Source of the DNA: Betaproteobacteria bacterium
GTDB lineage: Bacteria > Pseudomonadota > Gammaproteobacteria > Burkholderiales > Ga0077523
Direction: 5' to 3'
Assembly: GCA_016713305.1 (NCBI GenBank)
Contig: JADJPK010000031.1
Span: 744,001-808,000 of the forward strand
DNA: 64,000 nucleotides
Position numbers and translations under genes: made by a program. Below the pieces are notes generated by a model. It made no database searches. It saw nothing but the letters and a program-made list of their open reading frames with translations, and was not told where the DNA came from. Numbering within the stretch: position 1 is the stretch's first letter; each line of letters opens with the position of its first letter. Below are positions 45,822 to 56,335 of this stretch, piece by piece.

Positions 45822-48471
45822 ATGAGAGATCCCGCCCCCAACGTCATCCGCCTGGAGGACTACACGCCTCCCCCGTTCCTCATCGACACCGTGGAACTGG
45901 ACGTCGACATCCAGACCGATCACGCGATCGTCCGGGCGGCCATGGCGATACGGCGCAACCCCGACGCCAGGGCGCCGCGCGCGGCGGCCCTCGAACTCGA
46001 TGGCGACGAACTTGCGCTCCTGTCCGCGGAGATCGACGGCAGGACGCTCGCCTCGTCCGAATACGCTGTGACACCCGAACGGCTGTCCATTGCCGGCGTG
46101 CCCGATGCGTTCACCCTGCGCACAACCACGCAGGTCGACCCCTTCGGCAATACCAAGCTGATGGGATTCTTCAAGTCCAAGGATGGCCTTTTCACCCAGT
46201 GCGAGGCAGAGGGCTTCCGCCGGATCACCTGGTTCCTCGACCGTCCGGACGTGATGGCCCGCTACCGGGTCACCCTGCACGCCGACCGCGCGCGCTATCC
46301 GGCGCTGCTCTCCAACGGCAATCTGGTCGCGGAAGGCGAAGAACCCCACGGCCGCCACTTCGCACGGTGGGAAGACCCCTTCCCCCAAACCCTGCTACCT
46401 CTTCGCCATGGTGGCCGCGAAACTCGACGTGCTGGAAGATCACTTCGTCACACGCTCCGGCAAGCAGGCGCTCCTGCAGGTCTACGTCGAGCCCGGAAAA
46501 CTGGATCAGGCGGGCTTCGCCATGGATGCCCTCAAGCGGTCCATGCGCTGGGACGAGGAAGTCTTCGGCCTGGAACTCGATCTCGATCGCTTCATGATCG
46601 TCGCCGTGGGCGACTTCAACATGGGCGCGATGGAGAACAAGGGGCTCAACGTCTTCAACACCAAGTACGTGCTGGCGCGTCCCGACACCGCGACGGACAC
46701 GGACTACCTCAACATCGACCGCGTGGTGGCGCACGAGTATTTCCACAACTGGACCGGCAACCGCGTGACCTGCCGCGACTGGTTCCAGCTCTCCCTCAAG
46801 GAAGGCCTCACCGTCTTTCGCGACCAGGAGTATGGCTCGGACACGTACTCGCGGCCGGTCCAGCGCATCCAGGAAGTGCGCGGCCTGAGAGCCATGCAGT
46901 TCCCCGAGGACTCCGGACCGATGGCCCACCCCATCCGTCCGCAGTCGTACATGGAGATCTCGAACTTCTACACGGCCACGGTGTACGAGAAGGGCGCGGA
47001 AGTCGTGCGCATGATCCACACGCTGATCGGCAAGGATGCCTTCCGGCGCGGCATGGATCTGTATTTCCGGCGGCACGACGGCCAGGCGGTGACCTGCGAC
47101 GAGTTCGTGCAGGCCATGCAGGACGCGAGCGGCGTCGACCTCGGCCATTTCCGCCGCTGGTACGACCAGGCTGGCACTCCACGCGTCGCCATCCGGTCCG
47201 AGTACGACGATCGGGCCCGCGTCTTCACGCTTCATGTCCGCCAGCACTGCGCACCCACGCCGGGGCAGCCCGACAAGAAGCCACTCCACATTCCGCTGGC
47301 TGTCGGACTGGTGGGCGAGGACGGGCGCGACTTGCCGCTGCGTCTCGTGGGCGAGGACAGCGCAGGCCCGGCTACGCGCGTGCTGTCGGTCACCCAGACG
47401 GAGCAGAGCTTCCACTTCGCGGACGTCACGGCGCGTCCGGTGCCCTCGCTGGGCAGAGGGTTCTCGGCGCCCGTGGTGCTCGAGTACGACTACCGCGAGC
47501 AGGAACTCGCGCTGCTCCTCGCATCCGACAGCGATCCGTTCAATCGCTGGGAAGCCGGGCAGCGCCTGGCGCTGGGTCTCATCCTCCGCTGTGTCGAGCA
47601 GCGCAAGGCCGGCAAGGCGTACGACATTCCGAAGAGCTTCGTCGAGGCCTTCGGCCGTGTGCTGGCCGACGCGCCGTCGGACCCCGCCTTCGCGGCCGAA
47701 GTGCTCTCGCTCCCCTCCGAGGCGTACGTCGGCGAACAGATGGAAACGTGCGATCCGGAGGCCATTCACATCGTGCGCGTACGTCTTCGCCAGCACCTGG
47801 CCGAAACGCTGCGCGAACCGCTGCTGGCAACCTTCCGGTCGATGGCGGTGCCGGGCCGCTACAGCCCCGATGCGGCATCCGCCGGCAAGCGCGCTCTGCG
47901 CAACCTGTGCCTGGGCTATCTGATGGAACTGGAGGACGACGAGATCGTGGCCGTGTGCGTTGCTCAGCTCGACGGCGCGGACAACATGACCGATGCGATG
48001 GCCGCGCTGGCGGCGCTGGCCAACGCGGAGTGTCCGGAACGGGAGCCGGCACTGCAACGCTTCCACGAGCGCTGGAAGCACGAGGCCCTGGTCCTCGACA
48101 AATGGTTCGCCGTGCAGGCCATGTCGCGTCTTCCCGGGACGCTCGCGCAAGTGCGCGCGCTCGCCAGGCATCCCGACTTCGACATCCGCAATCCCAATCG
48201 CGTGCGGTCCCTGATCGGCAGCTTCTGTCAGCACAACCCGGTCAGATTCCACGCTGCGGATGGCCAGGGATACGCACTGCTGGCCGATTTCGTCACCCAG
48301 CTCGACGCGCTCAACCCTCAGGTGGCTTCGAGGCTGGCCCGTGCCATGGATCGCTGGCGCAAGTACGACGCGGGGAGGCAGGCGCACGCGCGTGCCGCGC
48401 TGGAACGCGTGCGTGATCACGCCGGACTTTCCAAGGACGTGACGGAAGTGGTGCTGCGCGCGCTGGAATGA
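45822..48471 (+). CDS. pepN: Aminopeptidase N (M1 zinc family), with one frame change
   Basis: PepN is the main cytoplasmic M1 zinc aminopeptidase. The N-terminal beta domain starts at ATG 45822 (VIRLEDYTPPPFLIDTVELDVD), then the substrate loop GAMENKGLN, the zinc motif HEYFHNWTGNRV with the third ligand Glu in the following helix, and the helical C-terminal domain to about 883 residues. The frame changes near 46388, where one extra C in the run TTCCCCCAAACCC fits: the intact text would read WEDPFPKPCYLFAMVAAKLD. This looks like a homopolymer error. Confidence 0.88.
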
Positions 48472-48513
48472 GCCGCTCTGTCCGGGGCGTTCCGAACTGG
48501 CCGCGGCCGGTGA

Positions 48514-49452
48514 TCAGGCGAGCGCCACGGCCGGAACGTAGCGGGCAATGACTTCGAGAAGACGTCCGTCGTCCAGCGGCTTGTCGAGATAGGCATCGCA
48601 GCTCACCATCTTGGCCTTGATGCGGTCGAGCGGCGAACCGTGGTCGGCGAGCAGTACGACCGCCGTCGGCTTGGCCGTGCGGCGCGTCTTGACCACCTTG
48701 CACACCTGGTATCCGTCGAGCCCGGCCGAGTCCACCGCCACGAACATGCAGCAGTAGTGGCGATGCGCGGAGAGCTGGAGCGCTTCGTCGCCGCTGTGCG
48801 CCACGTGCAGCGGAAGCCGGAGAGGTCCGAGCCGTGCGCGAAGCATGTCCATCACGGCCGGATCTTCCCCCACCACCAGGACCACATCTTCCTGGGGAAC
48901 CTGTTTCGGTGTTTCGGCCGCGCGCGGCGTCGCGCCTGTCTTGCGTCGGGCGTCCGCCCCTCCCGTGGGCATGGGGTGCGTGATCACGCCGTCCGCCGCC
49001 CGCCGGAACTGCGGCTCCGCCACCGGCACGCCGAGTGCCCTTGCAATGCCGCCGGGAATGACATCCGTATCCGTCGCCTTGCGTGCGGCCGCCGGCGGGC
49101 GTTCGCTGCGCGGGCGGACGGCGAGATCGAAGGCGACGAACAGGCGGGCCCATTGCAGCGGCCGCGACAGCCGCGGCCAGCCGGTGCCCTGGTCGTGCTT
49201 GCCGATGAGGATCACCGGGATCCTGCGTTCGCGGTTGCAGGCCTGCAAGGCCGTCATCGCGTTGGCGTCGTCGGCGTCCACCAGGAAGACGTCGGGCGTT
49301 CCGGTCTCGTCCAGCTGCCGCACGAACTTCGGCGTGCGTCTGGCGGACATGTCGAAGATGCTCGCGAGCACCCTCTGTTCGGTGGGATTGAAGCCGAGCA
49401 CTGCCACGGCGTGCTCCGGCTTCGCGGCGTCCGTCACGGGTTGGGGATTCAT
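48514..49452 (-). CDS. Protein with two receiver-like domains, partner of the Ser/Thr kinase
   Basis: The 312-residue protein has two CheY-like folds joined by a flexible Arg/Pro-rich linker (about 110-195). The first (AVAVLGFNPTEQRVLASIFD, then DVFLVDADDANAM) lacks a standard acidic pocket. The second (VVLVVGEDPAVMDMLRARLG, then MFVAVDSAGLDGYQ, LLADHG and LDKPL) keeps the acidic pair, a candidate phospho-Asp and the Lys. It has no output domain, so it is probably a signalling adaptor. Its ATG overlaps the kinase stop by 4 bases. Confidence 0.65.
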   Translation of the reverse strand: MNPQPVTDAAKPEHAVAVLGFNPTEQRVLASIFDMSARRTPKFVRQLDETGTPDVFLVDADDANAMTALQACNRERRIPVILIGKHDQGTGWPRLSRPLQWARLFVAFDLAVRPRSERPPAAARKATDTDVIPGGIARALGVPVAEPQFRRAADGVITHPMPTGGADARRKTGATPRAAETPKQVPQEDVVLVVGEDPAVMDMLRARLGPLRLPLHVAHSGDEALQLSAHRHYCCMFVAVDSAGLDGYQVCKVVKTRRTAKPTAVVLLADHGSPLDRIKAKMVSCDAYLDKPLDDGRLLEVIARYVPAVALA

Positions 49453-50777
49453 GCGACTCGCGGTTCCTGAAGATTGCCGCCGGAACTGCGCCCGCTCACG
49501 GACGAGATGGCTTCCAGCAGTTCGGATGCGTTCTGAAATCGTTCCTCCGGATTCTTGGCCATCATGCGATCGAGCAGGGGCTGCGCCCACTCGGTCGATG
49601 GCGGCAGCCGGGGAACGGGCCCATGCACGTGCATGTCGAGGATTCGCACGGGATTGTCGCTCTCGTACGGCTTCCGGCCCGTGAGCATCTCGTAGAGCAT
49701 GACGCCGAGACTGTAGAGGTCGGCCCGGTGGTCGACCTTGTTGCCGGCCTTGAGATACTCGGGAGCCAGATAGCTGGCGGTTCCCACGACCTGTCCCGTG
49801 CCGGCGTAGCTCAACTGCACGCCTTCCTGGCGGGCGATGCCGAAATCCACCAGCACGTACGACCCGTCGCGCCGGCGCATGACGTTCTCCGGCTTCAGAT
49901 CGCGATGCACGATCTCCGCTGCGTGTACCGCGCCGAGCGCGGCGGCGATCTGGGCGAGCGCATCGAGCGCGACCTCCTGGCGGAACGGCCTGCCCATGGC
50001 GGCGCGCAATTCGCCGCCCGGCAGGTACTCCATCGCGATGTAGGCGTGCCACTCGGTGAACCCGTGCTCATAGATGCGCGCGACGCCGGGATGCTCCACC
50101 TGCGCGAGCAGAACGGCCTCGTTGATCAGACGCTGGACCATGTCGCCGCCATCGTGTTCGCTGATGGGCAGCAGCTTGAGCACACGCTCCTCGCCCGTCG
50201 CTTCGTGCAGCGTGAGATAGACGATGGCCATGCCGCCGCGGCCGAGGGGCTTGATGACCCGGTAGCCGTTGACCATGGTCCGGTCCGCGTCGTCCGCGTA
50301 GCTCGGACGCGAAGGCCGCTCCCTCGAACCCGATGCGGCGGGCGGCTCGTCGGGAGATCGCGATCGCAGCAGGAGCGTATCGTCGGGCCCTCTGCGCCGG
50401 CCGCTGGCGGGATCCTCGTGTGCCCGTCCCTGCAGCACGAGCCGCACGGCATTGGTGAGCAGTTCTTCCGTGGCGGCCAGCGGCAGGACGAGATCGGCGG
50501 CCTGGGTGGCCTCCTTGCGTCTGCCTTCGCCGGCCAGAATGATGAGGGAGGCCTCGAGGCTGCCCGTTTCCAGCTTGATCAATTCCACGAAGTCCAGCGC
50601 GTTGAGACGCGGCGGAGCATCGATGAGAACGACGACGTCGGGGTGATCGCGTGCCACGGATTCGATGATCGATCGGATGTCGGGAAGCACCCGGGCGTCG
50701 TGTCCCATGGCCCTCATGGCCCGCAGAGTGAACGCGCTGCGCGAATGCGAAGGATCCAGGACGAGAACGATGGCCAT
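49449..50777 (-). CDS. Ser/Thr protein kinase (Hanks type) with N-terminal receiver-like domain
   Basis: Residues 3-120 look like a CheY-type receiver (IVLVLDPSHSRSAF, DVVVLIDAPPRLNALDF); residues about 170-430 are a complete Hanks kinase: GRGGMA loop (179-184), K201, HRDLKPEN (291-298), DFG (311-313) and APE (338-340). There is no transmembrane segment or PASTA domain, so it is cytoplasmic. Joining a receiver to a Ser/Thr kinase suggests control by two-component phosphorylation, but the receiver's pocket has lost one acidic residue. It is transcribed divergently from the autotransporter and co-translated with its receiver-like partner. Confidence 0.82.
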   Translation of the reverse strand: MAIVLVLDPSHSRSAFTLRAMRAMGHDARVLPDIRSIIESVARDHPDVVVLIDAPPRLNALDFVELIKLETGSLEASLIILAGEGRRKEATQAADLVLPLAATEELLTNAVRLVLQGRAHEDPASGRRRGPDDTLLLRSRSPDEPPAASGSRERPSRPSYADDADRTMVNGYRVIKPLGRGGMAIVYLTLHEATGEERVLKLLPISEHDGGDMVQRLINEAVLLAQVEHPGVARIYEHGFTEWHAYIAMEYLPGGELRAAMGRPFRQEVALDALAQIAAALGAVHAAEIVHRDLKPENVMRRRDGSYVLVDFGIARQEGVQLSYAGTGQVVGTASYLAPEYLKAGNKVDHRADLYSLGVMLYEMLTGRKPYESDNPVRILDMHVHGPVPRLPPSTEWAQPLLDRMMAKNPEERFQNASELLEAISSVSGRSSGGNLQEPRVA

Positions 50778-51263
50778 GTGGTGACGCGGAAAAAGCTCGA
50801 CAGAGAATCAGTTCAACGCTTGATCGGCAGCAATGCTGAAAGCTGAAGGCGGCATCTCGAGAACGCGCGGGCGAGTCTGTCGAACCTGGGACGCAGCCCC
50901 AACAGGCGCAGCCATTCGCAGGGAGCATGCCTTCCGTGGCGTGGTGACGAATTCCGGCAACGATGTCCGAGACGTCACCACACCCGCAGTGCGGTCGGAC
51001 CTCCCGGAGCTGCGCGCTCTGCCCATGGGAGACGGCTGCCAGGGCATCACATGCACGGATCTTGCAATGCCGCGCGCGGGACGCACCCCTCATGCCGCGT
51101 CCTGCACAAGGGCAAACCTGCCGAAAGGCAGCGACGCAAAACCTCCGGTCTAACGGCGACGTACTCGCCCACGACAGCGGGGTTGCCAGCAGGGAGTTCG
51201 TGATCTCCCGGCACCGCGGGAATGCCTTTGCGCGATTGCGCACACAACGCCAAAGGAAACCGA
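50778..51263. other. Intergenic region between the kinase and the autotransporter
   Basis: This 486-base region separates the divergent kinase and autotransporter genes. I find no protein-like frame, structured RNA, repeat or clear promoter in it. It ends with an AAAGGAAA ribosome site before ATG 51264. It presumably carries both divergent promoters. Confidence 0.5.
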
Positions 51264-53568
51264 ATGCCCAGTCCCTCCCGCCGAGTCCTGACCCTCGCCG
51301 TTGCCGGCGCCTGTACCGCCCTGGCGCCCATTGCCGTCCATTCGGCCGAGGCAACTTCCGACGGTACGGCCGGCCTCTCCCTGACCAAGGCCCAGGAACG
51401 CTCGATCTCCAACGCGGCCTCGCACTCGCGCGCGTTGGCTGTCCACGATCAGGGCATCACCGGACGGAACGTCCGCATCAACGTGATCGACACGGGCGTC
51501 CGGGCGACGCATACGGAATTCGCCACCGGACGCGTGCTGGTCAGCGCCTCGCGGGACATGACGCGCTCGAGTCCGCCGGCGGGTTCCGGCGCCACCGACG
51601 GGCACGGTCACGGGACATTCGTCGCATCCATCGCAGCCGGCGGAGCGAATCTGCAGGGATTCGTGGGGGTGGCCCCGGATGCGATCGTGATCTCCAGTCA
51701 GGCCATGAGCGCCTCGACCGGATGGTCCGCGTCGGGAAGCACGCTGCTCGCCGCCGTGCGCAACGGCGTCAGCGCCGGTGCCTTCATCCACAACATGAGT
51801 CTCGGCGGCCCTGCTCCGGTCGGCGAATCCGCGCTGCGGGAGGCGGTGGCGGCGGGAACCCTGTCGGTGGTCGCCGCCGGCAACCGCGGCCTGGCGAACC
51901 CCGACTGGCCGGCCCGCTACGCGAAGGAGAGCTGGGCCAGCAATTCGATCATCGCCGTCGGCGCCGTCGACGCGAACAACACCATCGCGTCGTTCAGCAA
52001 TCGCGCGGGCGATACGGCGAACTGGTTCGTGGTGGCGCTGGGCGTGAACGTGATCGGCGCAGGTGCCACGTCCAACACCGCGCTCGTTCAAGGTTCAGGC
52101 ACCTCGATGGCCACGCCCGTCGTCTCCGGCGTGGCGGCCCTCATCAAGAGCCGCTGGCCGAACCTGCGGGCCTCCCAGGTCGGCCAGATCATCTTCGCCA
52201 CCGCCACGGACCTGGGCGCCAGAGGCATCGATCCCGTCTACGGGCATGGCCTGGTCAACGCGGAACGGGCCATGCAGCCGGTCGGCCAGACGGGCACCCG
52301 TACCGCCTCCGGCACCTGGACGTTCAGCACCCAGGGAACGCTGCTCGCCACCACCCCCGTGTGGAGCGCCAAGGTGTCCTCCTTTGCTGCAAGCGGCGCG
52401 CTCGATCCCATCGTATTCGACAGCTTCCAGCGCGACTTCACTCAGGATGTCTCTGCATCGGTGGTCACGCCCCGCGCCGCAGGGTTCGAGGGACTCGCAC
52501 CGTTTTCCGACCGGCAGATGCAGTTCGCCGAGAAGACGCTGGACCCCCTGGGTTCTCGCCTGATGGTGGCCGCGGAAACCCGTACCGATCTGCAGCGCGC
52601 CGACGGCTTCGAGACGCAGAGCCTGTTCAACTACGAGCACCGCTTCCGTTCCGCCAACGCCGTGCTGGGCGCGGCCTGGATCCAGAAGTTCGAGAACGGC
52701 ATGCAGTTCGGCATGGGGACGGGCGGCATGAACGGATTCTTCGGCCTGCAGGGCATGGATACCGTGTCGACCCAGATGCACGCGCAGGGGCTGCAGAACC
52801 CCGTGCTGGGCATGATGCCCCCTGGCGCAGAGCGGCGGCATCGGAATGGATCTGTCGCGCGGATGGAACCTCAAGTTGGGCATCGCCTCCACGCAAGGCG
52901 GAAACGCGGTTGCGGAACAACTCGGCATCTCGGGCGGCATCGCGCTCAAGCAGACGCTCGCGATGGCGGAACTCAACCGCGCCTTCGACGAGGGCCGCAC
53001 GGTGGTGGGCGTGCAGGTCGCCAGCCTGTCCGAGCGCGAATCGCTGTTCGGCGGCCAGGGCTACGGACTCATGAGCTTGAGCGGCATGACCGGGGCCACG
53101 CAGACGGTCACGCTGCAGGCGGCCTCGCGCCTTTCCGAAGACTGGGTCGCAGGCGCGCAATTCACCGCGGGCTATCTGGGATCGCAGACCAACCGCGATG
53201 CGAGCCTGGTGACCGGCAGCACCGCGATGTCGCTCACCGGCTGGGGCATCGGCGTGACACGGTTCAATGCGCTGGCCCAGGGAGACCGTTTCGCGATCAC
53301 GTTGTCGGAACCGATGGCCGTGCGCTCGGGTTCCCTGCTGTTCGACGTGCCGGTCACGGACGGCAGCGGCAACGTGCAGTACCGGCGCGAAACGGTGTCG
53401 CTGGCGGGCAGCGCCCGAGAACGCCTGTACGAGGCTGCGTGGGTGCTTCCCCTGCCGAAGCAGATGGCGGCTCTCACCGTCTCGGGAATCCTGCGGCAGC
53501 ACGCCCTCGGCGAAGCGTCAGCCCCCAGCGAACTGCTCGGAATGCTGCGCTATCAGCAGGCGTTCTGA
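51264..53568 (+). CDS. Subtilisin-like autotransporter serine protease, with one frame change
   Basis: ATG 51264 opens a Sec signal (VLTLAVAGACTALAPIAVHSAEA), then an S8 protease passenger with catalytic Asp 76 (VIDTGVR), His 116 (GHGTFVAS), the oxyanion Asn in AAGNRG and Ser in GTSMATPVVSG. The rest resembles a linker and C-terminal beta-barrel (amphipathic repeats such as WVAGAQFTAGYLGSQ), ending Tyr-Gln-Gln-Ala-Phe with the aromatic terminal residue typical of outer-membrane proteins. The frame changes near 52813; one extra C in ATGCCCCCTGG restores LAQSGGIGMDLSRG. Length about 767 residues. Confidence 0.85.
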
Positions 53569-53641
53569 CGTTGCGCCCGGGCGGCCGTGGAGCGGCCCGG
53601 CGCGGGGAAGGACCGGCCGTGCCGAGATGGCCGGCGTTTCG

Positions 53642-54136
53642 TCAGAACCTGCCGGTCACTCCGGCCGAGAAGACCCAGTCGGCGTAACGCCGGGCCTTCG
53701 CCCAGGAGGGATTGAAGGGCCACAGGCGGTCACGGGGCAAGGGCTTTGCCTGGGACTGGGAGTGCACGCCGACGATGCCGCCCGACGCGTCCTTGACCAG
53801 ACCCCACTGCGCCTTGCCGGTCATCGGATCGACGTAGACGCGCCTGAGGTGCTGACGGTTCGACTCGCCGCGCCGGTCGTTGACCAGTTCCTCCAGCGTC
53901 TTCGGCGCGCGCCCGCCGTCGTCCGGGGCGACGGCCGCGTAAGACGCGAGCGCGAACCGGAACTGCTCTCCGATCCACATGAGGTCGCGCTCCTTCGCGA
54001 GCCTGTCCTCCATTTCCCAACGCCGGGCGAGCGTGAAGGTGAGCAGCCCCGTCACCAGCAAGAGCAGGATCGTGGCCGACAGCAGGAACCCCCCCTGCGT
54101 GCGAGGCAGGGCGCGCGGATTCGGCCGGCTCACCAT
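53642..54136 (-). CDS. Type IV pilin-like/pseudopilin protein
   Basis: The 164-residue protein has a prepilin-like start: a short basic leader (SRPNPRALPRTQGG) followed by FLLSATILLLLVTGLLTFTLARRWEM. The usual Glu at mature position 5 is absent (FLLSA), so processing or assembly may differ. A helix then leads into a globular part, with VDPMTGKAQWGL. It overlaps the GspG-like gene by seven bases, and the two are the only secretion-type genes here, so they are minor pseudopilins without their machinery nearby. Confidence 0.55.
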   Translation of the reverse strand: MVSRPNPRALPRTQGGFLLSATILLLLVTGLLTFTLARRWEMEDRLAKERDLMWIGEQFRFALASYAAVAPDDGGRAPKTLEELVNDRRGESNRQHLRRVYVDPMTGKAQWGLVKDASGGIVGVHSQSQAKPLPRDRLWPFNPSWAKARRYADWVFSAGVTGRF

Positions 54137-54612
54137 TGGCGATAGGGCACGCCGTTCAAACCCACCGCGGCCGACTGCGAGAACACGTCGAAGATGTCCG
54201 GTCCCGCCTGGGGATTGTCGGGGTCCGAACCGTAGCTGCGCGACCCCCACGTCCGCTCGGCGGGAAGCCTTTCGTTCGCGAAGGGATCGCGCGGCAGCCT
54301 GCGCAGGAAGTAGAGCTTGCGCCCGGCCGGATCGAGCTGGTCCGGCACGCCCAGCACCAGCACCTCCAGCGACCGCGGATAGCCGGAATCTCCCGGGAGG
54401 CGGGCGATGCGGCCCAGGTCTCCGGCCTGCTTGTAGTCGTCCAGGGCCTGGCGGATCTGACGCAGTGCGATACGCAGCTCGTGCTCCTTGTCGCGCTTCA
54501 GCGCGGTCACGACCATGGGCGTGACGAGGCTCGCGAGCAGCACGATGATTCCCATGGAAACGAGCAGCTCGACGAGCGTAAACCCCTGCTTCCGGCGCCA
54601 CATGGCGGTCAT
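54130..54612 (-). CDS. GspG-like type II secretion pseudopilin
   Basis: The 160-residue protein starts WRRKQGFTLVELLVSMGIIVLLASLV, a perfect prepilin site (cleavage after G, Phe at +1 and Glu at +5). The C-terminal part (DPFANERLPAERTWGSRSYGSDPDNPQ) matches the calcium-binding-type end of GspG major pseudopilins. ATG 54612 or 54603 is possible; the first gives a short leader. No other T2SS gene (gspD-F) is visible, so it probably belongs to a scattered or atypical system. Confidence 0.75.
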   Translation of the reverse strand: MTAMWRRKQGFTLVELLVSMGIIVLLASLVTPMVVTALKRDKEHELRIALRQIRQALDDYKQAGDLGRIARLPGDSGYPRSLEVLVLGVPDQLDPAGRKLYFLRRLPRDPFANERLPAERTWGSRSYGSDPDNPQAGPDIFDVFSQSAAVGLNGVPYRQW

Positions 54613-54688
54613 CCCGCGATCCGTGAATGTCCCGGATTGGCTTATCGACGGCGCGCGCCGAAAGTGAAGGATGCTCCCCGGCATGCGG

Positions 54689-54991
54689 TCAGTCAGTGCC
54701 GCCGCGATCCGACCTGTTCGGCTCCGGGGCGGGTTGCGAGCGCGGCTTGAAGTTCTTCTTCTTCACGTCGTTGGACACCTTGTTGCCGATGCCCTTGGTG
54801 CTGTCCACGGTGCCCTTGCCGATGCTGCTGCCGACCTTGCCCAGTTCCTGGCCGAATTCCTTGAAACTGCCCAGCTTCTTCTTCGGCTTCTGTTCGTGCC
54901 TGGCGCTCTCGGGCGGGGGCGCATCCGCAGACTCCGCGGCAACAGCGGCAAGGGGCAGGCACAGCACCACGGCGGCGATCAGCTTGTTCAT
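54689..54991 (-). CDS. Small exported Lys/Gly-rich protein
   Basis: The 100-residue protein has a Sec signal peptide (NKLIAAVVLCLPLAAVAAESA, cleavage near AVAA). The mature chain is highly charged with many Lys/Gly (KKKLGSFKEFGQELGKVGSSIGKG, KKKNFKPR). It looks like an intrinsically disordered basic peptide and has no family I recognise. A GGAGGT ribosome site before ATG 54991. It lies between the LivK gene and the pseudopilins and may be independent of both. Confidence 0.6.
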   Translation of the reverse strand: MNKLIAAVVLCLPLAAVAAESADAPPPESARHEQKPKKKLGSFKEFGQELGKVGSSIGKGTVDSTKGIGNKVSNDVKKKNFKPRSQPAPEPNRSDRGGTD

Positions 54992-55064
54992 GCGAACCTC
55001 CTTTTGTCGACGGAATACGGTGAGACCGGAAAAGAGCCGGGGGATTCCCCGGCAGCGCCGCGGC

Positions 55065-56204
55065 TCACTTCCCGTCCGCGGCGAAGTCGATGTGCTTGAT
55101 GAACGCGAGCCGGCCCTTTTCGTTGCGGACGATGGAATAGCCGTGCAAGCCGTCGCCGTTCTGGTCGAACGCGTACTCGCCCTCGATGCCCTTCAGTCCG
55201 CGCGTGGAGAGAATGGCCTTGCGCACGGCATCGGAATCCGTGGTGCCGGCCTTCTCGATGGCGTGCTTGAGAAGGTGCAGTCCCGCGTAGGACCACGCCG
55301 AATACAGGTCCGGATTGAAGCCGTGCTTCGCCTTGAACTTCTGCGAGAACACCTTGGATTCCGGATTGGCGTCGGGAAAGAAGTCGGTCACCACATAAGT
55401 GCCCCACAAGGCGTCGCCGGCCAGCTTGAGCGCGGTTTCGGTGGACAGCGACGTCGAACCGATCCACTCCACCTGCACGCCCAGTTGCCGCAATTGGCGG
55501 GCAAAGATGCCGACGTCCGGCGAGTTGGTCATGTAGCTGCCCACGATGTCGGCGCCTGCCTTCTTGAGGCTCAGCACCACCGCCGTGAAGTCCTGCTGGT
55601 TGTTGGTGTAGCCCTGGGTCATGACCGGCTCGATGCCCAGCGCCTTCAGGGCATCCGCCAGTGCCGCCTTGCCGTTCGCGCCGAACGTGTCGGTCGAATG
55701 GATGATGGCCCACTTCTTCTTGCCGAGCGTCCTGGCGCCGAACTCCGCCATCACGCGCGACGAGTAGAAGTCGTTGGGCCGCACGCGAAAGATCCACGGG
55801 TTGTTCACGCGCGTGAGGCTCGGATCGCTGCCGCCGATGACGGCGGGCAGTTTCGCCTTGGCGATAGTCGGCGAAGCCGCCTGCACCTGCGTGCTGCGCA
55901 AGGGGCCCACGACCGCGACGACCTTCTGGTCGACCAGCTTGGAATAGGCGAGCACCGTCCCGGGGTTGGTGCTCTGGTTGTCCTCCACCACCAGTTCGAC
56001 GGTCCTGCCCAGGATTCCGCCCGCAGCGTTGATCTCCTCCAGCGCGAGCTGGGCACCTCGCAGCGTGAGCACACCGGCCTCCGCCTGCGGGCCCGTGGTT
56101 TCGTCCACCACCCCGATGCGGATCGGATCGGCGGCGCCGGCACCAAATGCCAGCAGCGACAGCATGGCGGCGATTCCCCGCCGGATGATTGCCTTCGTGA
56201 TCAT
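55065..56204 (-). CDS. Branched-chain amino acid ABC transporter substrate-binding protein (LivK type)
   Basis: The 379-residue periplasmic protein has a signal peptide (IRRGIAAMLSLLAFGAGAAD) and the LivJ/LivK fold: GVVDETTGPQAEAG, LALEEINAAGGILGRTVELVVEDNQS and VVAVVGPLRS. Related proteins bind branched-chain amino acids, amides or aromatic compounds. No permease or ATPase genes adjoin, which is common for members in Burkholderiales. ATG 56204 is divergent from the PrpF-like gene, about 130 bases away. Confidence 0.9.
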   Translation of the reverse strand: MITKAIIRRGIAAMLSLLAFGAGAADPIRIGVVDETTGPQAEAGVLTLRGAQLALEEINAAGGILGRTVELVVEDNQSTNPGTVLAYSKLVDQKVVAVVGPLRSTQVQAASPTIAKAKLPAVIGGSDPSLTRVNNPWIFRVRPNDFYSSRVMAEFGARTLGKKKWAIIHSTDTFGANGKAALADALKALGIEPVMTQGYTNNQQDFTAVVLSLKKAGADIVGSYMTNSPDVGIFARQLRQLGVQVEWIGSTSLSTETALKLAGDALWGTYVVTDFFPDANPESKVFSQKFKAKHGFNPDLYSAWSYAGLHLLKHAIEKAGTTDSDAVRKAILSTRGLKGIEGEYAFDQNGDGLHGYSIVRNEKGRLAFIKHIDFAADGK

Positions 56205-56335
56205 GTCGCTTCTCCATTCGTGTGATGTGCGGCGATGGTAGCCCCGGAGATCCCGCGCGGTCGATGTGCACCGCGGCGCGCCGTGCTGCCGGAGCGCTGC
56301 GGCATAATCGGCCCATCCGATTGATGCAATGCCAC

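Noticed and set aside
46270..48420. Long open frame on the minus strand opposite pepN
   Set aside because: PepN motifs (GAMENKG, HEYFH) fix the coding strand; the opposite frame shows no domain.
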